Positions 44,164 to 53,681 of a stretch of DNA of 64,000 nucleotides are shown piece by piece. The DNA is from Siccibacter turicensis LMG 23730. GTDB lineage: Bacteria > Pseudomonadota > Gammaproteobacteria > Enterobacterales > Enterobacteriaceae. The DNA is taken from contig NZ_AWFZ01000028.1 of assembly GCF_000463155.2 (NCBI RefSeq), positions 62,001 to 126,000 on the forward strand. The letters are read 5' to 3'. Both the position numbers and the translations under genes were made by a program. The first letter of the stretch is position 1. Each line of letters starts with the position of its first letter. The notes below the pieces were generated by a model, which made no database searches, was not told where the DNA came from, and saw only the letters and a list, made by a program, of their open reading frames with translations.

Positions 44164-45072
44164 ATGCGCAGAAAAATACCCAGTAGTGCATCCCTGCAGG
44201 CTTTTGATGCCGCCGCAAGGCACGGCAATTTTGCCCGTGCCGCAGAGGAGTTATCCTTAACGGAAGGGGCGATTAGCCGCCAGATTGCGCGTCTTGAAAC
44301 GTTGCTGAACTGTAAACTGTTTGACCGTATGGGAAGCCGGGTAAAGCTTAACCCTGTCGGCGCGCGTTATGCACATCACGTGCGTGAAACGCTCGATCGG
44401 CTCGAAAGAGATACGCGGTACATAATGGGAATGTCTGAGGGCAGTAAAAGTCTGGATATTGCCGTCCTGCCCACTTTTTCCTGCCGTTGGCTCATTCCCC
44501 GCCTGAGCGGGCTTAACTCTTTGTTCCCGGACATAACGTTAAATATTGCGGCGAGAACGGATCCGTTCATATTGCCAGGAAGTGGCTTTGACGCAGTCAT
44601 TCATTTTGAACATTCCGCATGGGCAGGCATGCGTATGCAGTTTCTGTTTCAGGAAAGTCTGCTTCCTGTTTGCAATCCCGCACTGTTAACAAATATTGAT
44701 GTCAATAGACAGTTAAACGAACTTCCGCGCATTCACCGTCGACAGAATCCTGACGCATGGCATCACTATGCCCGGGAAAGTGGAATACACCTCGATAATC
44801 CGGCTCAGGGTGTGCGGTATGATCTTCATGAAATGGCTATCGCTGCCGTCATCGCAGGACACGGTGTAGCATTGGTTCCGCGCATGTATGTCGAGAACGA
44901 ATTAAGTTGCGGCATGCTTGTTTCGCCATGGCCCGCCTCAGACTGCCTGAGTAAAAAATTCTGTTTAGTAAAACCGACGGAAACGGGAATCAATGAGGCT
45001 GCGCTGGAAAGTTTTGAACGCTGGTTGCTTGCTGAAATGAATATGCCCACCAGCTTTAATGCCGAACGATGA
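44164..45072 (+). CDS. LysR-family regulator (GcvA-like)
   Basis: 302 residues: PSSASLQAFDAAARHGNFAR, AAEELSLTEGAISRQIARLE (recognition helix), CKLFDRMGSRVKLNPVGARY, and an effector domain with RIHRRQNPDAWHHYARESG. This is the GcvA/AmpR-like branch. The start at 44164 fits the family N-terminus (MRRKIPSSASL); a longer frame from 44128 is possible. The perfect dyad in the divergent spacer is its probable binding site and the MBL/tautomerase operon its probable target. Confidence 0.87.
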   Translation: MRRKIPSSASLQAFDAAARHGNFARAAEELSLTEGAISRQIARLETLLNCKLFDRMGSRVKLNPVGARYAHHVRETLDRLERDTRYIMGMSEGSKSLDIAVLPTFSCRWLIPRLSGLNSLFPDITLNIAARTDPFILPGSGFDAVIHFEHSAWAGMRMQFLFQESLLPVCNPALLTNIDVNRQLNELPRIHRRQNPDAWHHYARESGIHLDNPAQGVRYDLHEMAIAAVIAGHGVALVPRMYVENELSCGMLVSPWPASDCLSKKFCLVKPTETGINEAALESFERWLLAEMNMPTSFNAER

Positions 45073-45197
45073 CATTACGTCTGCTCCTCACTCAAAGCGG
45101 ACCTTCAGCTCTGTTAACTCGTTCGCTTCGCGCCAGAAGCCGTCACTGACGCCTTCATGATGGCGTGCTGAGATCGTTCTTTGACGGCGGAGTGCGT

Positions 45198-45671
45198 TTA
45201 ACGGCGATGTGAGCGCGTTGCGAAGAAGACCACTGCTGCACCGACGGCGACGATGAGCGAATCTTCAATCAGGCCACTCCGGGTCTGCCCCATTTTTGCC
45301 ACGGCCTTTTTACGTGCCGCAAGCGTTACATAGGCAAGTGGGACCGCGGTAGAGATAGCGATCGCGGCCCCGGCTTTTTCTTTTCCACGGGGTGCCAGCG
45401 CGGCGCCCGCAATGCCTGCACTGGCCACGCGTGCTGACATGCCCAAAAACACGGTGCGGTCTGGCGCTGACTTCATCTTGTCGCCAAATAGTTCACCTGC
45501 ACCCATCGCTAACGCGCCGTATTTGAATAGCGGACGGTCCAGCAGTAAAAGACGGCCCGTTGTGTCGCGCCTTTTAATGCGTGCTATAGCGAGGGCCGCC
45601 ATCGGCGTCATGGAGCGGCAGCTGGCGACAAGACCAATCAGGGCAGAATAGAAAAAGTTGTTTTTGTTCAT
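45198..45671 (-). CDS. DUF4126 family membrane protein
   Basis: 157 residues. N-terminal hydrophobic region with LIGLVASCRSMTPMAALAIA, the DUF4126 signature, then about two to three further helices (ARVASAGIAGAALAP; LIVAVGAAVVFFATR) and a basic Arg/His tail. GAGATAG precedes the ATG. Cytoplasmic-membrane protein of unknown function. It stands alone between a LysR gene and the left repeat of the large helicase gene. Confidence 0.75.
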   Translation of the reverse strand: MNKNNFFYSALIGLVASCRSMTPMAALAIARIKRRDTTGRLLLLDRPLFKYGALAMGAGELFGDKMKSAPDRTVFLGMSARVASAGIAGAALAPRGKEKAGAAIAISTAVPLAYVTLAARKKAVAKMGQTRSGLIEDSLIVAVGAAVVFFATRSHRR

Positions 45672-46425
45672 TCGCTATCTCTTTTGTAAATAACCATTTT
45701 TCAATCAGTTAACGGTTTATCCGGGTGTAGACCACTAATACTCTGATTAACTAACGCATCTACACGGGCTGGTCCGTTAAACGTACATAGCGGCTACCGC
45801 CGATTTCGGGCCTTACGCTTTTGCACGCTATTTCCTGACAGTCATGCGGCACACCGGCGCCGGGTAACGTCGCGTGGCGTCGTATGCAAATGACCACTGC
45901 AGCAGTCAGTATAGATGAACGGGTTGAGACAGCAGAAATGAGGGAAGTGGGAAGCACTATAAAGCGGGACCGTACTTCATTGCCGCGCCACACCGCAGCG
46001 ATAATCATCAGGACGAGCGGCTACAGGCTTACGCCCTTGACTGGCATGACGCTTCATCAGACAGCACGCATGCCGAACGTCCGCCCTCACTCCAGGCGCC
46101 CCCCCACACCGTCAACACCACACGATGTAACGCCAGGCCACCCGCGCGCCTCCCCTTTCTCACTCAGAACTGCCTACTATGCTGCCTAAGAAACACGTTT
46201 AGTGTAGATATTTTCCGTTTTCCAAGCGTCCTCCTTGAGGACGTTCTAATGGTCGATGTTGGTGATACAGAAAACCACATCTGGAGGTATCAGAAATCGA
46301 CTTAAATACTATCCGGCCGCAAAATGCCAAAAACATTATTATAAACTACTTTTTCCCCGAAACAGTATAATAATAATATATTTCAGATAGTTAACAACCA
46401 AAAATGATTTCCGCACGGTTGACCA
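45672..46425. other. Intergenic region before the helicase-nuclease gene, with the left direct repeat
   Basis: 754 bases without a supported gene. It contains the left copy of the 96-bp repeat, a hairpin CGTCCTC-CTT-GAGGACG at about 46227-46243, and an AT-rich tract at 46310-46425 directly downstream of the helicase stop. Confidence 0.7.
46070..46166. repeat. Left copy of a ~96-bp imperfect direct repeat flanking the helicase-nuclease gene
   Basis: Begins ATGCCGAACGTCCGCCCTCA and ends TTCTCACTCA. It aligns along its whole length with 52836-52931, with roughly 85% identity by eye and almost no gaps. It is GC-rich in an otherwise AT-rich area. Confidence 0.9.
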
Positions 46426-49400
46426 TCAAACAACATCAAGGATTGATTCAAGCCTTAGTTTTGCTTGACTGGACAGGCGTCTAATGCAAAGCGAACGGGT
46501 CATTTCTTGTATCTTGTTATCACTATCAATACTCAGGGCCAGTGCGCGTAGCTCCTCGCAGGGGATCGCGTCAACCTGGCGGATATCGTTATCAGTGGCA
46601 GGCAAACGAAACGTATTCCAGTCAGCACGTTGCGCTGCAGACAGCCAGACGAAGTCCTCACCCGAGAGATCTGTTGCAAGGTGATAGTGTTGATCAACAA
46701 TTTCCATTACGCGTTCACGTATCAATCTGCCGGCGCGAGTGAAGCCATGTATACGTGCTATGCGTTGCACAAGCGTAGTTTCCAGAATGGGTGATTCATT
46801 TGTCACCACCGCTTCAATGAGCGTTTTAAGTGTCGCATCATATTCAGCTATATAGAATTGTCCTGCATCTGCCCTGCCGTGCCATTCCTGAAGATCGTTG
46901 ACGATATACTTACCAGCGTGTGCAGGCTTGCCGTTGTCCTGTGAAGCTGAAGATGCATACTTGAGCTCAGTGACATCATCATCTTCACTTACTTTGGCAT
47001 GAAGCGGGCTGATAGTGGTTACTGACGCAGATATTTCCTCATCATTAGCGACAGATGTATTGTCAGAAACCAGTATGTCTTCATTGGCATCATTAGTTGA
47101 GGTTGCGATGACTGGCACAATCTGCTTTTGTTTTTCTGCTTCAGCAAGCAGTGTAGCTTCCGTTATTCTTGATTCTTCATGCAGGCGACGTATTGCTATA
47201 TCCAGCCGGTCAAGTGCACCTTCTTTATCAATCCACCATTCTGTTGACCAAAGGCGCAGTAATTTCCAGCCCAAGCCCTGCAGGATAGCGCTGCGGACTT
47301 TATCGCGATCGCGTGCTGTTGCTGCACTATGGTAAGTTGCACCGTCACATTCAACACCGACAAGATAGTCTCCAGGCTTATCCGGATGAACGATCCCCAA
47401 ATCAATACGGAAACGAGATACTCCAATTTGTGGGACAACATGCCACCCCTTTCTTCTTAGGCCATTTGCCACCGCTTCTTCAAATGGTGAATCATACCCG
47501 CCTACAGATCCCCGTACTGCCTGCGCAAGAGCCACTGGACCGCGCTGTGCGAATTCAATGAAATGTTTGAGGTCAGCAACCGCGCGTGCGCTGGTACGAT
47601 TAAGATCGATAAAGGAAGGGTCGAACGAGCTGAAGACCATCATTTCCTGTCGTGCGCGCGTGACGGCAACATTCAGCCGGCGCCAGCCTCCCTCACGATT
47701 AAGAGGCCCAAAATTCATCGACATCGTATTTGCGCCTGGCTCAGTCGGTCCGTACCCAATACAGAGCATGATCAAATCGCGCTCATCTCCCTGAACCGTT
47801 TCGAGGTTTTTAACCACAACAGGTTCTTCCATTTCAGACTGGAAGAAGGGCTCAATTTCCGGATATTGTTGTCTGGCACGGTCAAGAAGGTCGCTGACCA
47901 GTTTCTGCTGTTCGGTATTCAGCGTGATAATGCCTATCGATTTGCCTGACGCAATGAAGTCTTTATCAGTCAATCTCTTCACCGTTTCAGCAACTATTGC
48001 TTCTGCCTCGGCCTGATTATGACGTCCTTTGCCTTTAGAGTAGACGCCTGCGACCTTGCACCACTGAACCGCGCTTTGCTTTGTTTCCGAAGCAGGGAAA
48101 GTAATCAGATTACTGTCATAGTAACGATGGTTAGAGAAGGTAATTAGGCTTTCATGACGGCTCCGGTAATGCCAGCTCAGGCTGTGGTTATAAAGGCCGG
48201 CAGCAAGACACTCATCCAGAATGCTTTCCATATCTTCTTCTGTATCATCGTCTGTGTCATTAGCTGCACGATTAAAGAAGCTGGTAGGCGGCATCTGGCG
48301 GGGATCGCCGGCGATTACCACCTGTTTGCCACGCGCCATAGTGCCGATAGCATCCCACGGGGTAATTTGCGATGCTTCATCGAAAATTACCAAGTCAAAC
48401 AAAGCTTGATCCGAGGGCAGGAACTGGGCAACTGAAAGCGGACTCATCAGCATGCAGGGAGCAAGTTTGGCCATGGCATCCCCCATTTCCGCTGCCATCA
48501 GGCGTACCGGCTTATGACGACGGGACTTCTGTAATTCATGTTTGAGTAGGGCAAACCCTCCCTGCTTACTGACCTCATTTTTTGCAGGAATGGCGCCACA
48601 TAAGCGGGCACGGATGTAACGCACCGTCAATTTGGCCAAACGATCGGTTTGAGTACGGTATGCCTGAATATCACTCATATGCTCAGCCGGCACAAAATTG
48701 TGCAGCAGCGGTTCTGAATCGATCATCCAAGATGCAAACCAGCGGCAATAGGCAGTTTCAAAAATCTCTGCAGCGCTTACGTCTCCTGAGTCAAGATGGA
48801 CCAGCGCGTTTATCACGGGCTGCAGGCCATGAGAAATTGCTTCTTCACGCACACGACTCCAGTCACTCCAGGCTTTAAGAGCGGACTGATGTTTCAGGAT
48901 ATTGAGTGCGCAGTCACGCAGAGCCGTGAGCGATGGTTTGTCATCAGATGGTTTTATCAGATTGCAGAAACGAACCTGCGATTCATTGAAATCGGCAACT
49001 GCTATGTGCAATCTCCGGGTCAGGGTGGAGATGACACCCTGAGGACCGAGAAGATCGTTGGCATCAATAATAAGGGTTTTTACCGCAGTGCGGATCCCAG
49101 CCAGTTGCTGTGGCGAAGAAGCAAAACCACCCAGCGCAGTGCGGATAGATTCGGCGAGTTGCAGAGTGGCCTGCAACTGCGCAGCGTTGGTATCCAATCC
49201 AATCCATCCCGGCAGGGATGTAGTGACAGAATTAAGCTCAGTCAGGCGTTGCAGCAATGTCTGCAAAGTTTCTGCGATGGGGAGATCAACGGATAAATCG
49301 GGGGCAGACGTCAGCGATTGTTGCCGGATAACTTCACTAATTATTCTCTTGCGGGCACTGGTAGCAAAGAACCAGAATTTTTTGTCGGCGACTTCAAGTG

Positions 49401-52317
49401 CATTTCTGATGTGTGGGACATTGATGTGCTGCCAGCTGTTACCGGGATAAGTAACGGACAGATGAGCCTTAGTCGTTTCGATCTCCATCAAGAGGTGAAC
49501 GGCTTTATACGCTGATTCTATACGGTTCGTGGCATCCGGTGCGAACATGAAGCTTAGATCAATGCCATAAGCTTTTGACAATAACTCACAAAATGAGGTT
49601 AATTGCGACAGCCTCTCAGGTTCGGTAGAGTCCACAGTGACTCCCGTCGCCTTAACTAATTCCTCGGTAGCGTTTTCAAGACGATCAATGGCTATTGGCA
49701 ATGCGTTTGCTTCAACAATTAGAGAGGATTGCCATCCATTGGTCCAATCAGACTGAGTGATGAGGTCAAAATGGTCGCCGTACTGTTTCCAGGCATCACG
49801 GTTCAGTTCAAGCCGTTTTACTATCTCTCTGAACTGCGTCATCTCTGCAGAAGAATGCAAAGTCGATGCAGGCCAAGTAAAGTGCGGTGTGGCGCTACTG
49901 GCATCCCTGATAACCCTGCCCATTGCCTGATGTAGCGTTAAGCCATTTGGCCAGCGCAGATGTAGCAAACGGACAACCTCATTGAGTTTGTCACGCAGGT
50001 GCTGCACCTTGGCCGCTTCTTCCTCCCACTCTGTGGTGGTCAATAGATCACGCGCATCCCATGCCCGCTCAAGCTGTTTGAGAAAATCCATCTTGGACGT
50101 TTTGCTCGAGTGCAGTTCCAGACAAAATTCACCGAGGCCCTGGGCCTCAAGCCTGCGGTAGACCACTTCAAGTGCCGCTTTCTTCTCGGCTACAAAAAGT
50201 ACGCGCCTGCCTAGGGCAAGGTTATGTGCAATCATGTTGGCTATGGTTTGCGACTTACCAGTTCCGGGTGGTCCATCCAGAACAAAATCCCTGCCTTTTG
50301 CAGATGCAACAACGGCAGCAACTTGAGAGGAATCGGCTGGCAACGGCAGGAAAAGGTCTTGGGTATTAACGTTATCATCGAGTTGCTCAACGTTGATGAC
50401 TTCGCCGCTCTGATCCAGAACGGCATTTTCTTGGCCGCGTTCGATCAGATACTTTACCAGCGCACTTTGCATAAGCTGCGGCGCACGATCGATGAGATCT
50501 TTCCACATCAGATATTTGGCAAATGAGAAGGTACCAATCACGACTTCACGGGTGACTTCGAAACCGGGAATATCGCGCACAGCGCGCCGTACTATATTCC
50601 AGATGCCATCCACATCAACACCACTTTCATCCGTCGGCAGATCGCCATCAAGGCCATTGATTGTCAGAGCAAAGTCATTATGTAGCAGCTCAAGCAGTGT
50701 AAGGTTGAAGCGAGGCTCTTCTTCAAGTAAACGCATAGTAACGCCCGAAAGCGCACTTTTTCGGTCAAGCTGAATCGGTAGCAGTATTAGTGGGGCGGAG
50801 TAACTTTTGGAGTCATCAGAGGATTTTTTCCATTTTAGGAAGCCAATAGCGAGGAAAAGGGTATTGGCCCCACCTTCCTCAAGATCACTTTTCGATTTTC
50901 GATAGAGATCTATAAGGGATGACTCCAGGCGGTATTTTTCCATTGAGGAGACCACTTCTCCACGTTCCAGCGCAACCTGTGCATATTCTTCGCGCAAGTT
51001 CTCGTTTGTAAGCTGCTGATAAAGCTCGGCATCGCGACCGCCACTTTCGAGATCAGGGAGCGGGACAATGCGAATGCGTTTCCCTTCAGCCAGTTTATCT
51101 TCAAGATAGCCCGGATTCGCACAAATCAAACGAATACCCTTAGCGCTTTCAGGCAAATGCAATAGGCGGTTACGGGTTGTTAAATCCAGAAGTTTTCGTT
51201 GCCACTGTACCAGCCGCCCCCCGGCTTCTTTTTCGCCAGTAGTCTCTATATCGATGTCAAAATCAGGGAGAGAAGGAGCGTCCTCAAACCCATGCAAAGT
51301 AACCTCACCGGAATCCGGTTGGTCTTCCAGGCGGGTAACACCCAGAGCCAGTGGCCGGATTCTCTGCATCCGCGCGCGACGGGAATCAATGGCTGCGTGA
51401 AAAACATCCTCGTTAAGATGCTTTAACGCCTCATCAGATGCCTGTGTAAATGAAGGCGGGTGAGCTCTGGTCGCGAGTGTTGTCTCAAATACAACCATTT
51501 CTTTCAGGTCAACACGTTTGCGCACAGCTGTGACGTCTTCTGTCACTAGCTGCGAAAATTCCTGAGGTTGTAACCAGACACCGGCAAATGCATGACCTTC
51601 GCTAAGCATTAGCAGTGAATTCAAACCAAGTTGTTCCAGTGCAGAAGCAAACAATAAGGTTGTATCCAGACAGGTTGCGACTCTTCCTTCCAGGATGGCA
51701 CCTGGCGTGCGAATTTTCTGTCCATTGCGTTCAAAACTGGCTGGGGGAAGGGCATAACTGATATTAAGGTTGCAGACCGCAGTCCAGAGAGCTGAGGTAA
51801 CTTCCCAGACACGAGTTCTCGACTTATTTTCATAACCATTAAGAGCGTCATCCTTGCCCGCCCAGCGAAGAACATCAGAGGTTGCCTTGAGTACACGATC
51901 AACCGCCGGATCATTAGGAATGATAAATGAAGGTAGCAATTCAATCATTGCACTGCCGCCCCATTCATTTTTCGCAAGAGCTTCAAGCGGATAATGGGTA
52001 ATGAAGAGTTCGTCTTCACCCTGGCGCAAACTTAGGGTGACTTCACAGATTACAGTTTCGGTCAGTTCGGCGAGCCATTCGGCATTAAGTTTGATATCCC
52101 GATCCCTGATATCTAATGAAGTACCGGGAAGCAGGCGATCGATATTCCATTTTTTTTCTTCGAGCACAGCTGGCGCGGTCCGCAGGTGTAGCGTCAGATC
52201 CTGAAATGTCTCTTCAGATTCATTATGCAAGACAAGCTCACGTAACATCGGAACTGCATTCTGGTGTGATGTGAATCCCAGCTTGGGCGCGATACTCACC
52301 TGCGCTTTTATACCCAT
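46426..52317 (-). CDS. Giant DUF4011 helicase - Vsr-like endonuclease - DUF3320 protein, Hhe-type phage-defence candidate
   Basis: 1963 residues. In order: N-terminal beta-rich domain (1-130); a transglutaminase-like segment with CLDTTLLFASALEQLG and SEGHAFAGVWL (about 210-260); DUF4011 starting WQRKLLDLTTRNRLLHL (about 365); a superfamily-1 helicase with Walker A LDGPPGTGKSQTIANMIAHN (about 680), Walker B DLVIFDEASQITPWDA (about 1305) and motifs GDPRQMPPTSFF, VQGDERDLIML and RRLNVAVTRARQEM; a PD-(D/E)xK nuclease of the Vsr/MTES_1575 type with SRFRIDLGIV and GVECDGATYHSA (about 1640); DUF3320 near the C-terminus. This architecture matches the one-gene Hhe system of Gao and others. AAGGAG precedes the ATG. 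Lower GC than the core and flanking repeats indicate transfer. Confidence 0.9.
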   Translation of the reverse strand: MGIKAQVSIAPKLGFTSHQNAVPMLRELVLHNESEETFQDLTLHLRTAPAVLEEKKWNIDRLLPGTSLDIRDRDIKLNAEWLAELTETVICEVTLSLRQGEDELFITHYPLEALAKNEWGGSAMIELLPSFIIPNDPAVDRVLKATSDVLRWAGKDDALNGYENKSRTRVWEVTSALWTAVCNLNISYALPPASFERNGQKIRTPGAILEGRVATCLDTTLLFASALEQLGLNSLLMLSEGHAFAGVWLQPQEFSQLVTEDVTAVRKRVDLKEMVVFETTLATRAHPPSFTQASDEALKHLNEDVFHAAIDSRRARMQRIRPLALGVTRLEDQPDSGEVTLHGFEDAPSLPDFDIDIETTGEKEAGGRLVQWQRKLLDLTTRNRLLHLPESAKGIRLICANPGYLEDKLAEGKRIRIVPLPDLESGGRDAELYQQLTNENLREEYAQVALERGEVVSSMEKYRLESSLIDLYRKSKSDLEEGGANTLFLAIGFLKWKKSSDDSKSYSAPLILLPIQLDRKSALSGVTMRLLEEEPRFNLTLLELLHNDFALTINGLDGDLPTDESGVDVDGIWNIVRRAVRDIPGFEVTREVVIGTFSFAKYLMWKDLIDRAPQLMQSALVKYLIERGQENAVLDQSGEVINVEQLDDNVNTQDLFLPLPADSSQVAAVVASAKGRDFVLDGPPGTGKSQTIANMIAHNLALGRRVLFVAEKKAALEVVYRRLEAQGLGEFCLELHSSKTSKMDFLKQLERAWDARDLLTTTEWEEEAAKVQHLRDKLNEVVRLLHLRWPNGLTLHQAMGRVIRDASSATPHFTWPASTLHSSAEMTQFREIVKRLELNRDAWKQYGDHFDLITQSDWTNGWQSSLIVEANALPIAIDRLENATEELVKATGVTVDSTEPERLSQLTSFCELLSKAYGIDLSFMFAPDATNRIESAYKAVHLLMEIETTKAHLSVTYPGNSWQHINVPHIRNALEVADKKFWFFATSARKRIISEVIRQQSLTSAPDLSVDLPIAETLQTLLQRLTELNSVTTSLPGWIGLDTNAAQLQATLQLAESIRTALGGFASSPQQLAGIRTAVKTLIIDANDLLGPQGVISTLTRRLHIAVADFNESQVRFCNLIKPSDDKPSLTALRDCALNILKHQSALKAWSDWSRVREEAISHGLQPVINALVHLDSGDVSAAEIFETAYCRWFASWMIDSEPLLHNFVPAEHMSDIQAYRTQTDRLAKLTVRYIRARLCGAIPAKNEVSKQGGFALLKHELQKSRRHKPVRLMAAEMGDAMAKLAPCMLMSPLSVAQFLPSDQALFDLVIFDEASQITPWDAIGTMARGKQVVIAGDPRQMPPTSFFNRAANDTDDDTEEDMESILDECLAAGLYNHSLSWHYRSRHESLITFSNHRYYDSNLITFPASETKQSAVQWCKVAGVYSKGKGRHNQAEAEAIVAETVKRLTDKDFIASGKSIGIITLNTEQQKLVSDLLDRARQQYPEIEPFFQSEMEEPVVVKNLETVQGDERDLIMLCIGYGPTEPGANTMSMNFGPLNREGGWRRLNVAVTRARQEMMVFSSFDPSFIDLNRTSARAVADLKHFIEFAQRGPVALAQAVRGSVGGYDSPFEEAVANGLRRKGWHVVPQIGVSRFRIDLGIVHPDKPGDYLVGVECDGATYHSAATARDRDKVRSAILQGLGWKLLRLWSTEWWIDKEGALDRLDIAIRRLHEESRITEATLLAEAEKQKQIVPVIATSTNDANEDILVSDNTSVANDEEISASVTTISPLHAKVSEDDDVTELKYASSASQDNGKPAHAGKYIVNDLQEWHGRADAGQFYIAEYDATLKTLIEAVVTNESPILETTLVQRIARIHGFTRAGRLIRERVMEIVDQHYHLATDLSGEDFVWLSAAQRADWNTFRLPATDNDIRQVDAIPCEELRALALSIDSDNKIQEMTRSLCIRRLSSQAKLRLESILDVV

Positions 52318-52928
52318 GAAAATAGTTCTCCTTGAGAGGAAATCACTTAAATATGCTCTGTAATGTTGACGACAGGAGGCGCATTGAACAGGAAGGAAGC
52401 ATCAGCAATTTCATTGCTTTGGCGGCAAGTATCACAATAGGCGCGCAAGTTCAGGAAGCATCATTCGCGGATAAGGTTGAGGCGAAAGGCAGTGATTGTA
52501 AAAATCAATGCATACTTCTTCTGTCGTCAAGAGGGCATTCCTAAGAATCGTCTTGATATCTTCCTAACATAAAGTATTAAGAGAACATGATCTATAGATT
52601 AAGGCAGCCCAGTATTTTGAAGTGGTTTAGCAATTTTAGAAAATCATATACTTATGATAAATAGGGTTTTTTATTTAATTTAATAATGCTACTGAAAAAA
52701 ATCACAACAAAAAGAGTCAAAAAGTGGTGATATTCGATATAATATATTGAAAAATTGACTGATGGAAACTGAATATATCCCTTGACTTACCCCTTGCTGT
52801 TTAACTGACACCGCTCTTATTTATGCTTTTGTTAAATGCCGAACGTCCGCCCTCACTCCAGGCGGCCCCCCACACCCTTAACGCCAAACTACGTAACGCC
52901 CGGCCACCCGCGCCCCCCCCCTTCTCAC
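52318..52928. other. AT-rich region upstream of the helicase-nuclease gene, with the right direct repeat
   Basis: 611 bases. 52550-52830 is strongly AT-rich and holds the likely promoter of the large gene, but no single -10/-35 pair stands out. The right repeat copy (52836-52931) abuts the lipoprotein gene. A 70-codon plus-strand frame at 52332 has no ribosome site or family. Confidence 0.6.
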
Positions 52929-52931
52929 TCA
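52836..52931. repeat. Right copy of the ~96-bp direct repeat, ending on the lipoprotein stop codon
   Basis: Aligns with 46070-46166. Its last three bases (TCA) are the complement of the TGA stop of the lipoprotein gene, so the repeat is the natural 3' flank of that gene. Confidence 0.9.
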
Positions 52932-53498
52932 CACACACGGCCCCTTCGCGCACCCGTACATCATGTACAGCGGAAACAGCGGGACAAGCGGTATCAGGGC
53001 GATAGCGCCGAGGGTGCTGACGGTTTGGGTTTTATCATTGATCGCCACAACCACGGGTTGCTCCAGCCTGTAAGGCGCAGCCAGCTCCGGGGCGTAAGAG
53101 GATGACCAGAATCCGCTGGCTTTAAATACCACCCCGAGGCGATCCCCGTCGATCGGCGTCGCGTGATACTGTTTGACCAGCGTCTCCTGCTGAGTGGCAT
53201 CCAGCTTGCGCTTATCCATTACCACCAGGTACTCCGCTGTCACTTCATGATTCTCCACCACGAAGTTGACCCGCACGCCGGCGGCCTGCTGGTGAAAGCG
53301 GTCATAAAACGTTTTATAGCGCTGGTACTCCTGCGGGACGCCGTTGCGGAAGAAACGGTAACTGTACTTCGCCGAGCTGGCGATGATGCCGGACTCGATC
53401 GGTTTGATCGCCACGATGGTATCGGTGGGCGGTAAATTGAGCGCGCTGGTACAACCCACCAGCACCATCCCTGCCAACAGCGATAAGTATTTCAACAT
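52929..53498 (-). CDS. Lipoprotein of unknown function
   Basis: 189 residues. Signal peptide MLKYLSLLAGMVLVGCTSAL with lipobox LVGC (Cys16); Thr at +2 suggests outer-membrane sorting. The mature part is beta-rich with IASSAKYSYRFFRNGVPQEY, AEYLVVMDKRKLDATQQETL and a C-terminal hydrophobic stretch (LGAIALIPLVPLFPLYMMYG) before CAKGPCV. The GGAAAGG ribosome site is good. Two decayed pieces of the same gene lie at 36.1 and 36.9 kb, and its 3' flank is copied at 46.1 kb, so this locus is a repeated exchange point. No known family was recognised. Confidence 0.8.
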   Translation of the reverse strand: MLKYLSLLAGMVLVGCTSALNLPPTDTIVAIKPIESGIIASSAKYSYRFFRNGVPQEYQRYKTFYDRFHQQAAGVRVNFVVENHEVTAEYLVVMDKRKLDATQQETLVKQYHATPIDGDRLGVVFKASGFWSSSYAPELAAPYRLEQPVVVAINDKTQTVSTLGAIALIPLVPLFPLYMMYGCAKGPCV

Positions 53499-53681
53499 TG
53501 CAGCCTTTCCTTGTTGAGGTTCTCAGGCATTTACCGCACCGCCTGACGCATAAGTCGTTCTTCTCTATACACCATTTCATTCGTGTTGTAAGCCAGGTTA
53601 ACCGCCAGTCCTGTCGCCCCTCGTCTTTCCGCCCGCATAATGCTACCTTCAGAAAAAAGCACGCCACTGAGATGAGGCCCT

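Noticed and set aside
46070-46166. CRISPR or IS end for the GC-rich repeat
   Set aside because: Only two direct copies 6.8 kb apart, no inverted ends, no transposase and no spacer pattern.
52332-52544. 70-codon plus-strand frame upstream of the large helicase gene
   Set aside because: No ribosome site, no family-like composition, and it overlaps the presumed promoter region of the divergent large gene.
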